Assembly: GCA_024233865.1 (NCBI GenBank)
Contig: JACKPA010000014.1
Span: 110,410 to 174,409 of the forward strand
Reading direction: 5' to 3'
DNA length: 64,000 bases
Source: Leptospiraceae bacterium
GTDB lineage: Bacteria > Spirochaetota > Leptospiria > Leptospirales > Leptospiraceae
Position 1 is the first letter of the stretch; each line of letters opens with the position of its first letter. A program made the position numbers and the translations under genes. This document shows, one piece after another, positions 8,531 through 17,837 of this stretch. The notes beneath the pieces are model-generated. The model was given only the letters and a program-made list of their open reading frames with translations. It was not told the DNA's origin and did no database searches.

Positions 8531-9532
8531 TTAATTCACTTCCCAAACATCTCCCGAATATAGCAATTTTTTTAAATCTCCTTTGCCTTTTTGTTTAATA
8601 ACCTCATTAATTTGCATGTTAAACAAATCATTATAAATAGGTTTTTGGACTTCTCTAAAAACACCCATAGGAGTGGGATATTCCGGAGAATGGAACCTCG
8701 ATAGTAAAAAAGCATAGTCCGGGTTTATCTTTTGAGCATTATGAACATGAATATCATAAATTCCAACGTCATCTACTTTAACTACTCTCGGTTGTGAGCC
8801 TTCTATTATAATACCTTTGTCTCTATCTTTACCAAAAACGAGAGGTTTACCATGTTCCAACATTAAAGTATTATCATCTCTAACTTCTTTTCCTGTTACG
8901 TTTTCAAAAACACCATCGTTAAATATTATACAATTTTGGTATACTTCCACAAAAGAAATTCCTTTGTGTTTTGCTGCTAATTCAAACATCTCCGACATGT
9001 GTTTGGGGCTTTTATCGTAAGTCCTCGCAACGAAGGTTGCTTCTGCTGCCAATGCTACCGATAAAGGGTGAAGTGGGTTATCAATAGAACCAAAAGGACT
9101 TGACTTAGTTACGGTTCCTAACTCACTGGTTGGGGAATATTGTCCTTTCGTTAACCCGTAAATTTGGTTATTAAATAAGATAATATTTATATCTAAATTA
9201 CGCCGGATTGTATGAAGTAAGTGATTTCCACCGATAGATAAACCGTCTCCGTCTCCGGTTATCACCCATACGGATAATTCGGGATTGGAAATTTTTAATC
9301 CCGTTGCGACTGCCATAGCTCTACCATGAATTGTATGAAATCCATAGGTGTTCATATAATAAGGAAACCTTGATGAACATCCGATTCCTGATATAAACAC
9401 AATTTTTTCTTTAGGGATTCCTAAATCCGGTAAAGTTTTTTGTACTGCGGAAAGAATGTTATAGTCTCCGCATCCTGGACACCATCGAATTTCTTGGCTT
9501 GATGCAAAATCTTTTTTTGTTAAAGCTGTCAT
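8531..9532 (-). CDS. korB: 2-oxoacid:ferredoxin oxidoreductase, beta subunit (KorB)
   Basis: The beta subunit carries thiamine diphosphate and, with KorA, interconverts 2-oxoglutarate (or another 2-oxoacid) and its acyl-CoA using ferredoxin. Seen: WCPGCGDYNIL near residue 18 and the TPP-binding TGDGDGLSIGGNH followed by NNQIYGLTKGQYSPTS. I chose the ATG at 9532 because AAGGAG lies 10 bases upstream inside the end of korA; an earlier in-frame ATG at 9562 overlaps korA and has no such site. The product is about 333 residues, normal for the family. 2-Oxoglutarate is the likely substrate from the KorAB type, but pyruvate or branched-chain acids cannot be excluded. Confidence 0.93.
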   Translation of the reverse strand: MTALTKKDFASSQEIRWCPGCGDYNILSAVQKTLPDLGIPKEKIVFISGIGCSSRFPYYMNTYGFHTIHGRAMAVATGLKISNPELSVWVITGDGDGLSIGGNHLLHTIRRNLDINIILFNNQIYGLTKGQYSPTSELGTVTKSSPFGSIDNPLHPLSVALAAEATFVARTYDKSPKHMSEMFELAAKHKGISFVEVYQNCIIFNDGVFENVTGKEVRDDNTLMLEHGKPLVFGKDRDKGIIIEGSQPRVVKVDDVGIYDIHVHNAQKINPDYAFLLSRFHSPEYPTPMGVFREVQKPIYNDLFNMQINEVIKQKGKGDLKKLLYSGDVWEVN

Positions 9533-9539
9533 GAGATGT

Positions 9540-11390
9540 TTACTCCTTAGAAAGTTCTTCAATTTTTTCAGTAATTTCGTGAATCGTAAAAGGCTTCCCT
9601 TTAATTTTGTTTAAAGAATGAACTTTAATTCCAAATTTTCCTTGTAAAAGGAAAGAGAGTTGTCCGTTGTTTAACTCCGGTACAAGGATTTTTTTAAAGC
9701 TATTTAAAATTTTTTCAAGATTTTTGGGAAAAGGATTTATATATCTTATATGAACATGCGATACTTTAAATCCGTCTGATCTTGCTTCTTCGACAGCACT
9801 TAGGATAGATCCATAGGTAGAACCCCACCCCACGACAAGAACGTCTCCTGTATCCTCTCCGTCTATTTCTTGTTCGGGAATATAATTCGCAATCCCTTGA
9901 ATTTTGGCTTCTCGAACCTTTACCATTTTTTCGTGATTTTCCGGGTCATAACTAACGTTTCCGGTTACAAAATCTTTTTCCAAACCTCCGATTCGATGCT
10001 CCAAGCCTAAAGTACCGGGAATAGCCCAGTCTCGAACTAATGTATCAGGGTCCCTTTTATAAGGGAAGAAATTTTCACTATCATTGTTATTGGCTGTTAC
10101 TTTTCTATTTTTTAATTTAGGCAATGATTCAATAGAAGGAACTTTCCATGGCTCAGACCCATTTGCCAAAAAGCCATCAGAAAGTAAAACAACCGGAGTC
10201 ATAAATTCCAAAGCCAAGCGTACAGCTTCTATTGCTACTTCAAAGCAGTCTGAAGGTGTGGAAGATGATATTACAACTAGTGGACTTTCTCCGTTTCTCG
10301 AAAACATTGCCTGTAACAAATCGGATTGTTCCGTTTTAGTAGGAAGTCCTGTAGACGGTCCGCCACGTTGAACGTTTATTACAAGCAAAGGCAATTCAAC
10401 CATTACAGCCAAATTTAGAGCTTCTGTTTTTAAACAAAAACCGGGACCAGAAGTAGCCGTTACACCCAAGCTGCCAGCAAAAGATGCTCCAATTGAACTA
10501 CAAATTCCAGCAATTTCATCTTCTGCTTGGAAAGTTTTTACATTATAATGCTTATACTTAGAAAGTTCGTGCAAAATATCGGAAGCGGGAGTTATCGGAT
10601 AACTTCCTAAAAATATAGGCAATTCAGCTAAATTGGCAGCTGTAATTAATCCCAATGATAATGCTTTATTTCCGGTTATATTTCTGTAAATACCAGGTTT
10701 GATTTTAGCTTGCGGAATTTCATACTGGGAAATGAATACCTCTGAAGTATTGGCATAGTTGTATCCTGCCCTTAAAGCCAGTTTATTGGCTTGGATGATA
10801 AGGTCTTTCCCTTTAAATTTTTCTTCTAGCCACAATTCTGTATTTGTCAACGGTCTAGAATACATCCAATACGTCATACCAAGAGCAAAAAAGTTCTTTG
10901 TTCTATCCTTTTCTTTCTCGGACAAGTCCAAACCTTCCAAAGCCAAAGTCGTTAGTTTGTTGACTTGTACCTTAAATAGTTGGTATTTTTGAGAAAGTTC
11001 TTCTGTAAGAGGATCGTCATCATACTTTGCTTTTTGAAGATCTTTGTCTGTAAATGAATCAATATTTACAATAAGAATCCCATTGGGTTTCAAGTCTTTT
11101 ATATTCGCCTTTAAGGCTGCCGGATTCATGGCAATAAGTACATCTGGATTATCTCCAGGTGTATGAATATCATGGGATGAAAAATTTAATTGGAATCCGG
11201 ATACTCCAGCAACTGTTCCTGCCGGCGCTCGAATTTCAGCAGGAAAATCTGGAAAAGTAGCTAAATCATTCCCATAGACAGCGGTTGTGGAAGTAAACTG
11301 ACTTCCGGTTAATTGCATTCCATCTCCGGAATCTCCGGAAAACCTAATGGTTACGGATTTTTTAATTTCTTTTGTTTTAGTTAAACTCAT
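9540..11390 (-). CDS. korA: 2-oxoacid:ferredoxin oxidoreductase, fused gamma-alpha subunit (KorA)
   Basis: A 616-residue fusion: an N-terminal gamma domain (about 1-190, with SGDSGDGMQLTG and AMNPAALKANI) joined to the alpha pyrimidine-binding domain (from about residue 215, with GSYPITPASDILHEL, QAEDEIAG and the RGGPSTGLPTKTEQSD segment) and a C-terminal transketolase-C-like domain with GWGSTYG. This gamma-alpha fusion is typical of KorA in aerobic or microaerobic bacteria that use it in an alternative TCA step. korB follows 7 bases downstream, so the pair is one transcription unit. Everything expected is intact. Confidence 0.94.
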   Translation of the reverse strand: MSLTKTKEIKKSVTIRFSGDSGDGMQLTGSQFTSTTAVYGNDLATFPDFPAEIRAPAGTVAGVSGFQLNFSSHDIHTPGDNPDVLIAMNPAALKANIKDLKPNGILIVNIDSFTDKDLQKAKYDDDPLTEELSQKYQLFKVQVNKLTTLALEGLDLSEKEKDRTKNFFALGMTYWMYSRPLTNTELWLEEKFKGKDLIIQANKLALRAGYNYANTSEVFISQYEIPQAKIKPGIYRNITGNKALSLGLITAANLAELPIFLGSYPITPASDILHELSKYKHYNVKTFQAEDEIAGICSSIGASFAGSLGVTATSGPGFCLKTEALNLAVMVELPLLVINVQRGGPSTGLPTKTEQSDLLQAMFSRNGESPLVVISSSTPSDCFEVAIEAVRLALEFMTPVVLLSDGFLANGSEPWKVPSIESLPKLKNRKVTANNNDSENFFPYKRDPDTLVRDWAIPGTLGLEHRIGGLEKDFVTGNVSYDPENHEKMVKVREAKIQGIANYIPEQEIDGEDTGDVLVVGWGSTYGSILSAVEEARSDGFKVSHVHIRYINPFPKNLEKILNSFKKILVPELNNGQLSFLLQGKFGIKVHSLNKIKGKPFTIHEITEKIEELSKE

Positions 11391-11468
11391 ATTAAGTTAC
11401 CTAATTTGAATGGATTGTAGTCCTTTTAATTGAACCTATAATTTTAAAAAAATTTAGCAAATAAAAAA

Positions 11469-12205
11469 TTAAAAATAATGATTTTTTATCATTTCTATCT
11501 GAGAAAGAGAAAATGCTAAAGCATATTCGGTTCTCAACGTATACTCGGATAGCTTAATTTTTGAAAAATTCAATGATAGAAAAAATTCTTTGTCTGTTCC
11601 AGTAAAACCTGATTCGGGACCTAATAAAATATAAATCGGCTTGGTATTACCTACCTCAACAGAATTATCTAAAAAGCTATTTCCTTCCATATCCAATAAG
11701 TATCTATTCGAATCGGTAAGGACTTCTTTTAGCTCATATTTACTTTTTAATAGGTTAATTTTAGGAGCCAAAACATTTTTTCCTTGCTCCAAACCCAAAA
11801 TAATCTCATTTTGAAGGTTTCTTTCTTCCCATAAGTTAGAATTTAAATAAGATTTTTCTGATTTATCAGACACAAAAAAAAAATGGAACTTATAGCGGTA
11901 CAAGCTGATAGTTGGATTATTTTTTTTAATGTTTGTGGTCTTTGGAGTGATGCAATTAGGTTAATTTGACTGTAACTTGAACTATTTACATTAGATTCAG
12001 CTTTGTAATATCCTGTAACACATTTTTTAATTTTATCAATTTTTTGTATATAAAACTTTCCAATAGACTGGTTATACAGTCCAGATTTTAAAACATCACC
12101 TTTTTCTGATTTTAAAATTTCAAGAATGTGTTCAGCTTTCCTATTTGTTAAAACAAAAGTAGAATCAGAAATTCTTTCATTTTCTTCTAATATTAATAGG
12201 TTCAT
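11469..12205 (-). pseudogene. rsmE: 16S rRNA m3U1498 methyltransferase RsmE, split by a frameshift in an A10 tract
   Basis: RsmE methylates U1498 of 16S rRNA. Two overlapping frames together make one protein of normal length (about 245 residues). The first (12205 down to 11843) covers the N-terminal PUA-like part and LIASLQRPQTLKKIIQLSAC. The second (ending 11469) continues with the SPOUT domain, LLGPESGFTG and LRTEYALAFSLSQ. The break coincides with ten A on the plus strand (11874-11883); adding one base or removing two joins the frames to read SSIFFFVSDKSEK. Sequencing error, phase variation or transcriptional slippage would all explain it. Its ATG overlaps the stop of the upstream zinc-ribbon gene. 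Confidence 0.85.
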
Positions 12206-12657
12206 ATTTGATATGGAATCTTAGAGTCATCCTCTTCTTGCCAATCTTGGTTGTTATTTTCTTCTTGTTGCTGTTTGGGTGGAAGGTAATTCCCTTTTGG
12301 AATCTTTTTCACTTGATCCAAACATTTATGAACATTTAAGAATAACAGTAATATTAAGATGTATGGTATAATTTGTTTCAGCGTAACATCTTTTGGATTA
12401 AATATAGGGAAATATGTTTTCCCTATATCAATAGGAATATATAAAAGATCAAAAAAAGTATCTACTACTTCTTTAAATCTTTTTTCTTTATTAAGTTTAA
12501 TCTTAAGGTCAAACCTACCAGTTAAATAAGTAGACGGTTCATTCGGATCAACCTTAATTGAGTTTTGACAGTTTGGGCATCTAATGATTAAGACTCCCCT
12601 GTCTATGGGGAATCTTAACTCAGAACCGCATTTAGTACAGGGTTGGATATATTTCAC
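12202..12657 (-). CDS. Zinc-ribbon membrane protein, function unknown
   Basis: A 151-residue protein. The N-terminus has a zinc ribbon, CTKCGSE at about 7-13 and CPNCQNS at about 28-34. A middle region rich in K and F precedes one hydrophobic segment (about 94-107, IPYILILLLFLNV), and the C-terminus is hydrophilic with a Gln/Asn/Glu-rich end. This suggests a small membrane-tethered protein with a cytoplasmic zinc finger, as in zinc-ribbon sensor or scaffold proteins. It lies 6 bases after the exported protein at 12664 and overlaps rsmE by 4 bases, so the three are probably co-transcribed. No specific role can be assigned. Confidence 0.75.
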   Translation of the reverse strand: MKYIQPCTKCGSELRFPIDRGVLIIRCPNCQNSIKVDPNEPSTYLTGRFDLKIKLNKEKRFKEVVDTFFDLLYIPIDIGKTYFPIFNPKDVTLKQIIPYILILLLFLNVHKCLDQVKKIPKGNYLPPKQQQEENNNQDWQEEDDSKIPYQI

Positions 12658-12663
12658 ACAAAA

Positions 12664-13581
12664 TTAGTATTTCAATGAATTTTTCATCACTTTGTTAGTT
12701 TCAGCGTAACGTTTATTGTAATTTCTTTCATTTGCGTCGTAGATCCATTTGAAGAGATTATCAAATTGAGTTAGGTTTTTGATATAAAAAGTTTGCTTGA
12801 AAATGTTTCTTGTTGGATTTGTTTTCGTGTTTTCAACAACACTAAGTTTATACTTTCCAAAAGCTTTTAACTTTTTTTGCTCTTCAACACCACCGTCTGG
12901 ACTTGTTGGAGGTAGGGGTGGAATCCCATCATGAGAATAAAAAACTGTTGATTGTTCATCTTTATGTTCTCCTTCTGGTCCAATACCATCAACAACAATT
13001 ACGGATAACTTGTTATCTAGCTCTTTGTAATGATCAACCAAAATTCTTGTTCTAATCTTGGAAACTTGAATTTTCTCTTGATGCTCAGGGTCTTCATTTG
13101 CAGCGGGACTAGCAAAAAATAATTCTATATATTTACTTCTGCTACCAATATTCTTTTCTGATAGGCCTTCTTCTGCTCCTAAAAAGTCAAAAACTTCAAG
13201 CCTTAGACAATCATTACCAGGATCTTCTTGTGGTCGATCTACAAGCAAATTAGGATTTTTTGAATCAGGAATTTGTGTTATACATATTCCATTTTCATTT
13301 TTCCCTTTTTTTAACACTGTTTTTCCAGGCATTATTTCAACTTTCATTCTAAATAGTTTGGAATGACGTTGTAATCTTTGGTTTAATTCTTTTATTTGTT
13401 TGTTCAATCCTGCTTCTGTATCAAGAATAGCTTTACTTTCCTGTAATTTTTCTGGCTTATGGTACCCCGGAGGAAGTGCAGTCTCAGGTGGACTTTCATT
13501 TTCAGCCCCACCTTCTCCTTGGGCAATAAGTAAATTAAAAGAAATTAGTAAAGCAACTATAATTGTTAATTTTTTCATCAT
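12664..13581 (-). CDS. Exported protein, possibly flagellar coiling protein FcpA-like
   Basis: A 305-residue protein with a clear signal peptide (MMKKLTIIVALLISFNLLIA, cleavage after about residue 20). A Pro/Glu-rich, probably disordered stretch follows (about 22-45), then a helix with LNKQIKELNQRLQRHSKL, an alpha/beta middle, and a C-terminal helical part containing LFKWIYDANERNYNKRYAE. Length, export signal, disordered N-terminus and helix-rich ends agree with the Leptospira flagellar sheath protein FcpA as I know it, but I have no alignment, so this is a candidate only. It heads the cluster with the zinc-ribbon protein and rsmE; a 164-base divergent region separates it from aacS. Confidence 0.6.
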   Translation of the reverse strand: MMKKLTIIVALLISFNLLIAQGEGGAENESPPETALPPGYHKPEKLQESKAILDTEAGLNKQIKELNQRLQRHSKLFRMKVEIMPGKTVLKKGKNENGICITQIPDSKNPNLLVDRPQEDPGNDCLRLEVFDFLGAEEGLSEKNIGSRSKYIELFFASPAANEDPEHQEKIQVSKIRTRILVDHYKELDNKLSVIVVDGIGPEGEHKDEQSTVFYSHDGIPPLPPTSPDGGVEEQKKLKAFGKYKLSVVENTKTNPTRNIFKQTFYIKNLTQFDNLFKWIYDANERNYNKRYAETNKVMKNSLKY

Positions 13582-13745
13582 ATTATCTTTCCCTCAATTG
13601 ATTGGATATAGCAATTTTTATATGGATAATATTTAACCATTTTTGATAATGTAAAGCATTATCTTATTTTTTTGGATAACGGAAACATTTTTTTTATTTT
13701 CTAGTTTGAAAATCCATTGCCTAAGAAAATTTTAGATATATAAGT

Positions 13746-15695
13746 ATGAAAACTTTACCTATTTACACTCCTTCAGAAGAAAAAATTCTACTATCTAATA
13801 TGGTTTACTTTATAAAACATATTAATCAAACCTATCACAAGTCTTTCCAAAGTTATGATGACATTTATAATTGGTCGGTTGAAAATATTCCCGAATTTTG
13901 GATAGAAATTTGGAAGTTCGTTGGGATAATTGCTGACAGATTACCTGAAACTGTAATTCAAAATACAGACAAAATGCCGGGAGCAGAGTGGTTTTCCGGT
14001 ATAAAAATCAACTTTTCTGAAAATTTACTCAAATTTAAGGATGATAGCACTGCTATAATTTTCCAGGGAGAAAATTCTATTCATAGACATATATCTTATA
14101 AAGAATTGTATCTGGAAGTTGCGAAATTCGCAGGCGGGTTGAAGCAAATAGGGGTTAAAAAAGGTGATAGAGTTGCCGCTTGTATGCCAAATATACCGGA
14201 AACCATTATTGCCATGTTAGCAACCACCTCTTTAGGAGCGATTTGGAGCAGCTCGTCTCCGGATTTTGGAATACAAGGGATTGTGGATCGATTTAGCCAA
14301 ATCAAACCTAAGGTTTTAATAGCATCTAATGGCTACTACTATAAGGGAAAACCCATAGAGACGATATTTAAATTGCAAGAAATTCAAAGACAAATCCCTT
14401 GTATCCAAAAAATTGTTCTTGTAAATTACCTAAACAAAAATACGGATGTTTCCAAATTAGCAAAAACCGTGTTTTTCAGTGAATTCATCTCCACTTCCGA
14501 TTCAAAAGAGGTTTATTTTGAAAAATTCCCTTTTAGCCATCCTGTTTATATTATGTATTCTTCCGGAACTACCGGTTTACCAAAATGTATTGTACAAGGT
14601 TCGGGAGTATTGTTAAACCACTTAAAAGAGCATATACTTCACACAGACTTGAAACGTAATGATAAGATTTTTTATTTTACAACTTGCGGATGGATGATGT
14701 GGAATTGGTTGGTAAGTGCATTGGGAGTAGGAGCAACCTTGGTACTTTTCGATGGAAATCCTTTTTATCCTGGACCGGAAATACTCTGGAAATTAACCGA
14801 AAAGCTTGGTATAAATATCTTTGGTACAAGTGCAAAATATTTATCAGCTTTAGAATCTACCGGTTATAAGCCTAAAGAGGATGTTGATTTATCCAGCTTG
14901 CAAATAATTTTGTCTACCGGTTCTCCTTTAAGTAAAGAAAGCTTTTATTATGTTTATAAGGATATAAAGCAGGATGTGCAACTTTCTTCTATTTCCGGTG
15001 GTACTGACTTGAACGGTTGTTTTGCATTAGGCAATCCGATTTTACCGGTATATGAGGGTGAATTACAGTCTATAGGTTTGGGGATGAAAGTGAAAATTTT
15101 TGATGAACAAGGAAATTCTGTAACCCAACAAAAAGGTGAATTAGTTTGCACAGCTCCTTTTCCTTCTATGCCTTTGTATTTTTGGAACGATACTGATGGA
15201 AAAAAATACAAAGCCGCTTATTTTGAGAAGTTCCCTGGAGTATGGTGTCATGGTGATTTTGCTGAAATAACAGAAAATAACGGATTGATTATCTATGGAA
15301 GATCAGATGCTACCCTAAACCCAGGTGGTGTGAGAATTGGTACAGCCGAAATTTATAGAGTTATTGAAAAAATTGAAGATATTGAGGATAGCGTAATTAT
15401 CGGACAAGACTATAAAGATGATGTTCGTGTAGTACTATTTGTAAAGATGACCAAAGGGAAACAATTAATCGAATCTTTAAAAGACGAAATAAAAAAAAGC
15501 ATTAAAGAACAAGCTTCACCGAGACATGTCCCAGAAAAAATTATACAAGTTCCCGACATTCCCTATACTCTAAACATGAAAAAAGTAGAAATTGCTGTAA
15601 AAAAAGTCATTCAAAACGAACCTGTTTTAAATAAAGACGCTCTAATAAATCCGGAAAGTCTAAAATATTTTGAAAATTTAGAAGAATTGAGATAA
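13746..15695 (+). CDS. aacS: Acetoacetyl-CoA synthetase (acetoacetate-CoA ligase)
   Basis: A 649-residue member of the ANL acyl-CoA synthetase family that activates acetoacetate with ATP and CoA. Motifs in order: the N-terminal GAEWFSG segment, IWSSSSPDFG near residue 165 (typical of acetoacetyl-CoA synthetases), the AMP-binding P-loop MYSSGTTGLPK near 275, TTCGWMMWNW near 315, STGSPL and SISGGTD, and the hinge YGRSDATLNPGGVRIG near 515. The C-terminal Lys that attacks acetate-type substrates lies in TLNMKKVEI. It supports use of ketone or PHB-derived acetoacetate. It stands alone upstream of a repeat-modified lipoprotein gene whose ATG follows the stop by three bases. Confidence 0.93.
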   Translation: MKTLPIYTPSEEKILLSNMVYFIKHINQTYHKSFQSYDDIYNWSVENIPEFWIEIWKFVGIIADRLPETVIQNTDKMPGAEWFSGIKINFSENLLKFKDDSTAIIFQGENSIHRHISYKELYLEVAKFAGGLKQIGVKKGDRVAACMPNIPETIIAMLATTSLGAIWSSSSPDFGIQGIVDRFSQIKPKVLIASNGYYYKGKPIETIFKLQEIQRQIPCIQKIVLVNYLNKNTDVSKLAKTVFFSEFISTSDSKEVYFEKFPFSHPVYIMYSSGTTGLPKCIVQGSGVLLNHLKEHILHTDLKRNDKIFYFTTCGWMMWNWLVSALGVGATLVLFDGNPFYPGPEILWKLTEKLGINIFGTSAKYLSALESTGYKPKEDVDLSSLQIILSTGSPLSKESFYYVYKDIKQDVQLSSISGGTDLNGCFALGNPILPVYEGELQSIGLGMKVKIFDEQGNSVTQQKGELVCTAPFPSMPLYFWNDTDGKKYKAAYFEKFPGVWCHGDFAEITENNGLIIYGRSDATLNPGGVRIGTAEIYRVIEKIEDIEDSVIIGQDYKDDVRVVLFVKMTKGKQLIESLKDEIKKSIKEQASPRHVPEKIIQVPDIPYTLNMKKVEIAVKKVIQNEPVLNKDALINPESLKYFENLEELR

Positions 15696-15698
15696 GTT

Positions 15699-16550
15699 AT
15701 GGGCATTTCGACTAAGCTTGGGTGTCCGAAAAACCCGCTCTCCAATCAAACCAGCTCCCTCATCAAAGCCAATCGCTCCCTGAGCGTAGTCGAAGGGAGC
15801 AAATTCCTTTTATCTTTTCTGATCGTCGTTTTTTTTGCAATTCAATGTTCAACTTCGTATGCATACAATCGTAAAAAAGACTTTTATGATATATTTACCA
15901 TTGGAATAGAAGACCCAACCTATGGGAGTGCCGTACGATTAGGACCTCTATCATTCGGTATTCTTTTTATTGGAGGTGAGACTCAAGCCGGAAAAAAAGA
16001 CAAAGGTAAAGGTTATGGTCTTAGGGGTGGGAGTTTTGCCAAATACTTCTCTCAACAATTGGTTTTTGGTATCTTGGGTGGGGAAATTTTTTATTCCGGT
16101 GAACCAAAAATGAACCCAGATACTAAAAAACCAGAAGAATTGTTTGGCATTCCAGCTGTACAAGACGAGAGAGACAATCTCAAAAGTCATAAGGTTAAAT
16201 ATTTAAGTTTTTACCATGATCCCCCCAAAGAACGTCAAAAGCGCCAAAAACAAGAAGCAAAAAAGATGCTCGTAAACAAAATTTTAAAGGAAAATTCCGA
16301 TCCTACTCTTTTAGCCTACTTACCACCCGAAAACCCCAAACCTTACGGTTACACTGCTTCCTATCTTTTCCAAATTGAATTTATGTTAGGCATACACTAC
16401 GGTACAAGAATAGGTTTTAATATTGCGGAACTTCTGGATTTTCTTTTGGGTATAGCAACTATTGATATACTTGATGATGATGTAAAAAAGGACAAAGAGG
16501 AAGAAGAACCCCCATTGGTTTTACCACCCGGTATGAATTTTCCACAATAA
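15699..16550 (+). CDS. Putative lipoprotein with a repeat-derived N-terminal extension
   Basis: A 283-residue frame. Residues 1-34 are encoded by a genomic palindromic repeat (15702-15800), and only then does a hydrophobic stretch FLLSFLIVVFFAIQC begin, with a lipobox-like AIQC near residue 50. The downstream part (PTYGSAVRLGPLSFGILFIGGE and a later GYTASYLFQIEFMLG segment) looks like a spirochaetal outer-surface or periplasmic protein with beta strands, but I recognise no family. The repeat appears to have replaced the original start and n-region, so whether the protein is exported from this long start or made at all is uncertain. The C-terminus is acidic then Pro-rich. Confidence 0.65.
   Translation: MGISTKLGCPKNPLSNQTSSLIKANRSLSVVEGSKFLLSFLIVVFFAIQCSTSYAYNRKKDFYDIFTIGIEDPTYGSAVRLGPLSFGILFIGGETQAGKKDKGKGYGLRGGSFAKYFSQQLVFGILGGEIFYSGEPKMNPDTKKPEELFGIPAVQDERDNLKSHKVKYLSFYHDPPKERQKRQKQEAKKMLVNKILKENSDPTLLAYLPPENPKPYGYTASYLFQIEFMLGIHYGTRIGFNIAELLDFLLGIATIDILDDDVKKDKEEEEPPLVLPPGMNFPQ
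15702..15800. repeat. Palindromic repeat (CTGAGCGTAGTCGAAG family) inside a gene
   Basis: The right part, 15775-15800, is a 26-base palindromic unit with arms GCTCCCT and AGGGAGC that is identical (reverse orientation) to 28869-28894. The left part, from CATTTCGACTA at 15704 to TGTCCGAAAA at 15723-15732, matches the second hairpin of the element at 28846-28948, again in reverse. The middle is longer than in that copy. A shorter copy lies at 42202-42223. Confidence 0.85.
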
Positions 16551-16734
16551 ATTTTTATCTCTCCCTTTGATAACAATTCAAAATGTTTTTGATGTTTTTG
16601 ATTCAAAGTAAGGATTTTATCCGCTTTAGCTTTTAAAACAACTTCTAATCCCACATTATATGAATTGAACTTGTCTAATAAGTAGAGTTTACAAAATAGG
16701 TAATTATCCTTACCCTAAAAAAGGGGGTGCTATT

Positions 16735-17811
16735 ATGAGCGTTAGATTTGAAAATATCCAAAACATCAAAGAATTTTGGGAAAAACACCAGATTCAGATT
16801 GGCTTTCCTGTTATAGACCTTCAGCATTTATGGCTCCTTTCTTTAATAGTTAATATAGAAAATTCTAAAAATAAAGAAATATCTGTAGATGATTTAAAAT
16901 TTTATTTGCTATCTTTAACGGAATTTATAAGCGACCACTTTAGTTTGGAAGAAAAGCTACTCGAACTTATATACTATCCAAAATTAAAAGAGCACATCAA
17001 AAGTCACAGACGTTATACGGAACAGATTAAAAATTTGTATCAAAATGGCATGAATGATATTTACTCCCTGTCAGACAAAATTCATTACATATTGAACAAA
17101 TGGTTGATTGACCATATCAAAGTTGAAGACAAGGAATATAAGGACTATCTTTTTACAACCGATGTCGATATTGATGAGTTGAATAAAACCCTTATAAGGG
17201 AAGCGAATATTAGCAGAAACCAGGCTTATTTGTACAACAAAATAGTTGGAACTTCCAATGTACACAATAACATCAATAAAAACGTTTTGGAAGGCGTAAA
17301 AAATATCTGGAAGACCTACGATTTATCAATAAAAATACCAATTATTGACATACAGCACCTTTGGCTAGTTAAGATTTTAGTGGAATTAGATATTGCTTCC
17401 AAAAATTTGGGCGGACAAAAGAAAAATGAAATATTCCAACAAGCCATGCACAAAGCCATTCGTTATACGGATGAGCATTTCTCCACAGAGGAATTGTTAA
17501 TGGAAAAGTTTGGGTATCCCAAATTTGCAGAGCATAAAACAAGGCACAAACAATTTATCGATAACTTAGCACTCCGCAATAAAGAAAACAAAAATAATGA
17601 ACCGGCTGCAGCTTTTAATTTGGTTCAAGACTTGCGCGAATGGCTTCTTTCTCATATTGCTCTAGACGACAAAAGTCTTCGGAAATTTTTTACCGGGAAA
17701 ATGTCACAAGTCAGTAGTTATATACAAGAGTTAAACACAGAGGGAACCTTGAAAATTCACGGAGGCGAAGTAGATTTGTACAAAGAAATGAAGGAAAAAA
17801 AGTTATTGTAA
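16735..17811 (+). CDS. Tandem bacteriohemerythrin with two complete di-iron domains
   Basis: A 358-residue cytoplasmic protein made of two hemerythrin domains (about 15-140 and 190-320). Each has the whole ligand set: domain 1 shows DLQH, HFSLE, HIKSH and HIKVED; domain 2 shows DIQH, HFSTE, HKTRH and HIALDD. Each should hold a carboxylate-bridged di-iron centre that binds O2. A tail of about 35 residues follows. Strong GGGGGTG ribosome-binding sequence 8 bases before the ATG suggests high expression. Doubling may serve oxygen storage or sensing; no catalytic or output domain is attached. Two other hemerythrins occur in this window. Confidence 0.92.
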   Translation: MSVRFENIQNIKEFWEKHQIQIGFPVIDLQHLWLLSLIVNIENSKNKEISVDDLKFYLLSLTEFISDHFSLEEKLLELIYYPKLKEHIKSHRRYTEQIKNLYQNGMNDIYSLSDKIHYILNKWLIDHIKVEDKEYKDYLFTTDVDIDELNKTLIREANISRNQAYLYNKIVGTSNVHNNINKNVLEGVKNIWKTYDLSIKIPIIDIQHLWLVKILVELDIASKNLGGQKKNEIFQQAMHKAIRYTDEHFSTEELLMEKFGYPKFAEHKTRHKQFIDNLALRNKENKNNEPAAAFNLVQDLREWLLSHIALDDKSLRKFFTGKMSQVSSYIQELNTEGTLKIHGGEVDLYKEMKEKKLL

Positions 17812-17837
17812 TTATGAAAAAGTATTACAGGCTTCCA

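Noticed and set aside
11469..12205. Two separate small genes
   Set aside because: Together they give one contiguous RsmE with the break at a homopolymer, so one interrupted gene is the simpler reading.
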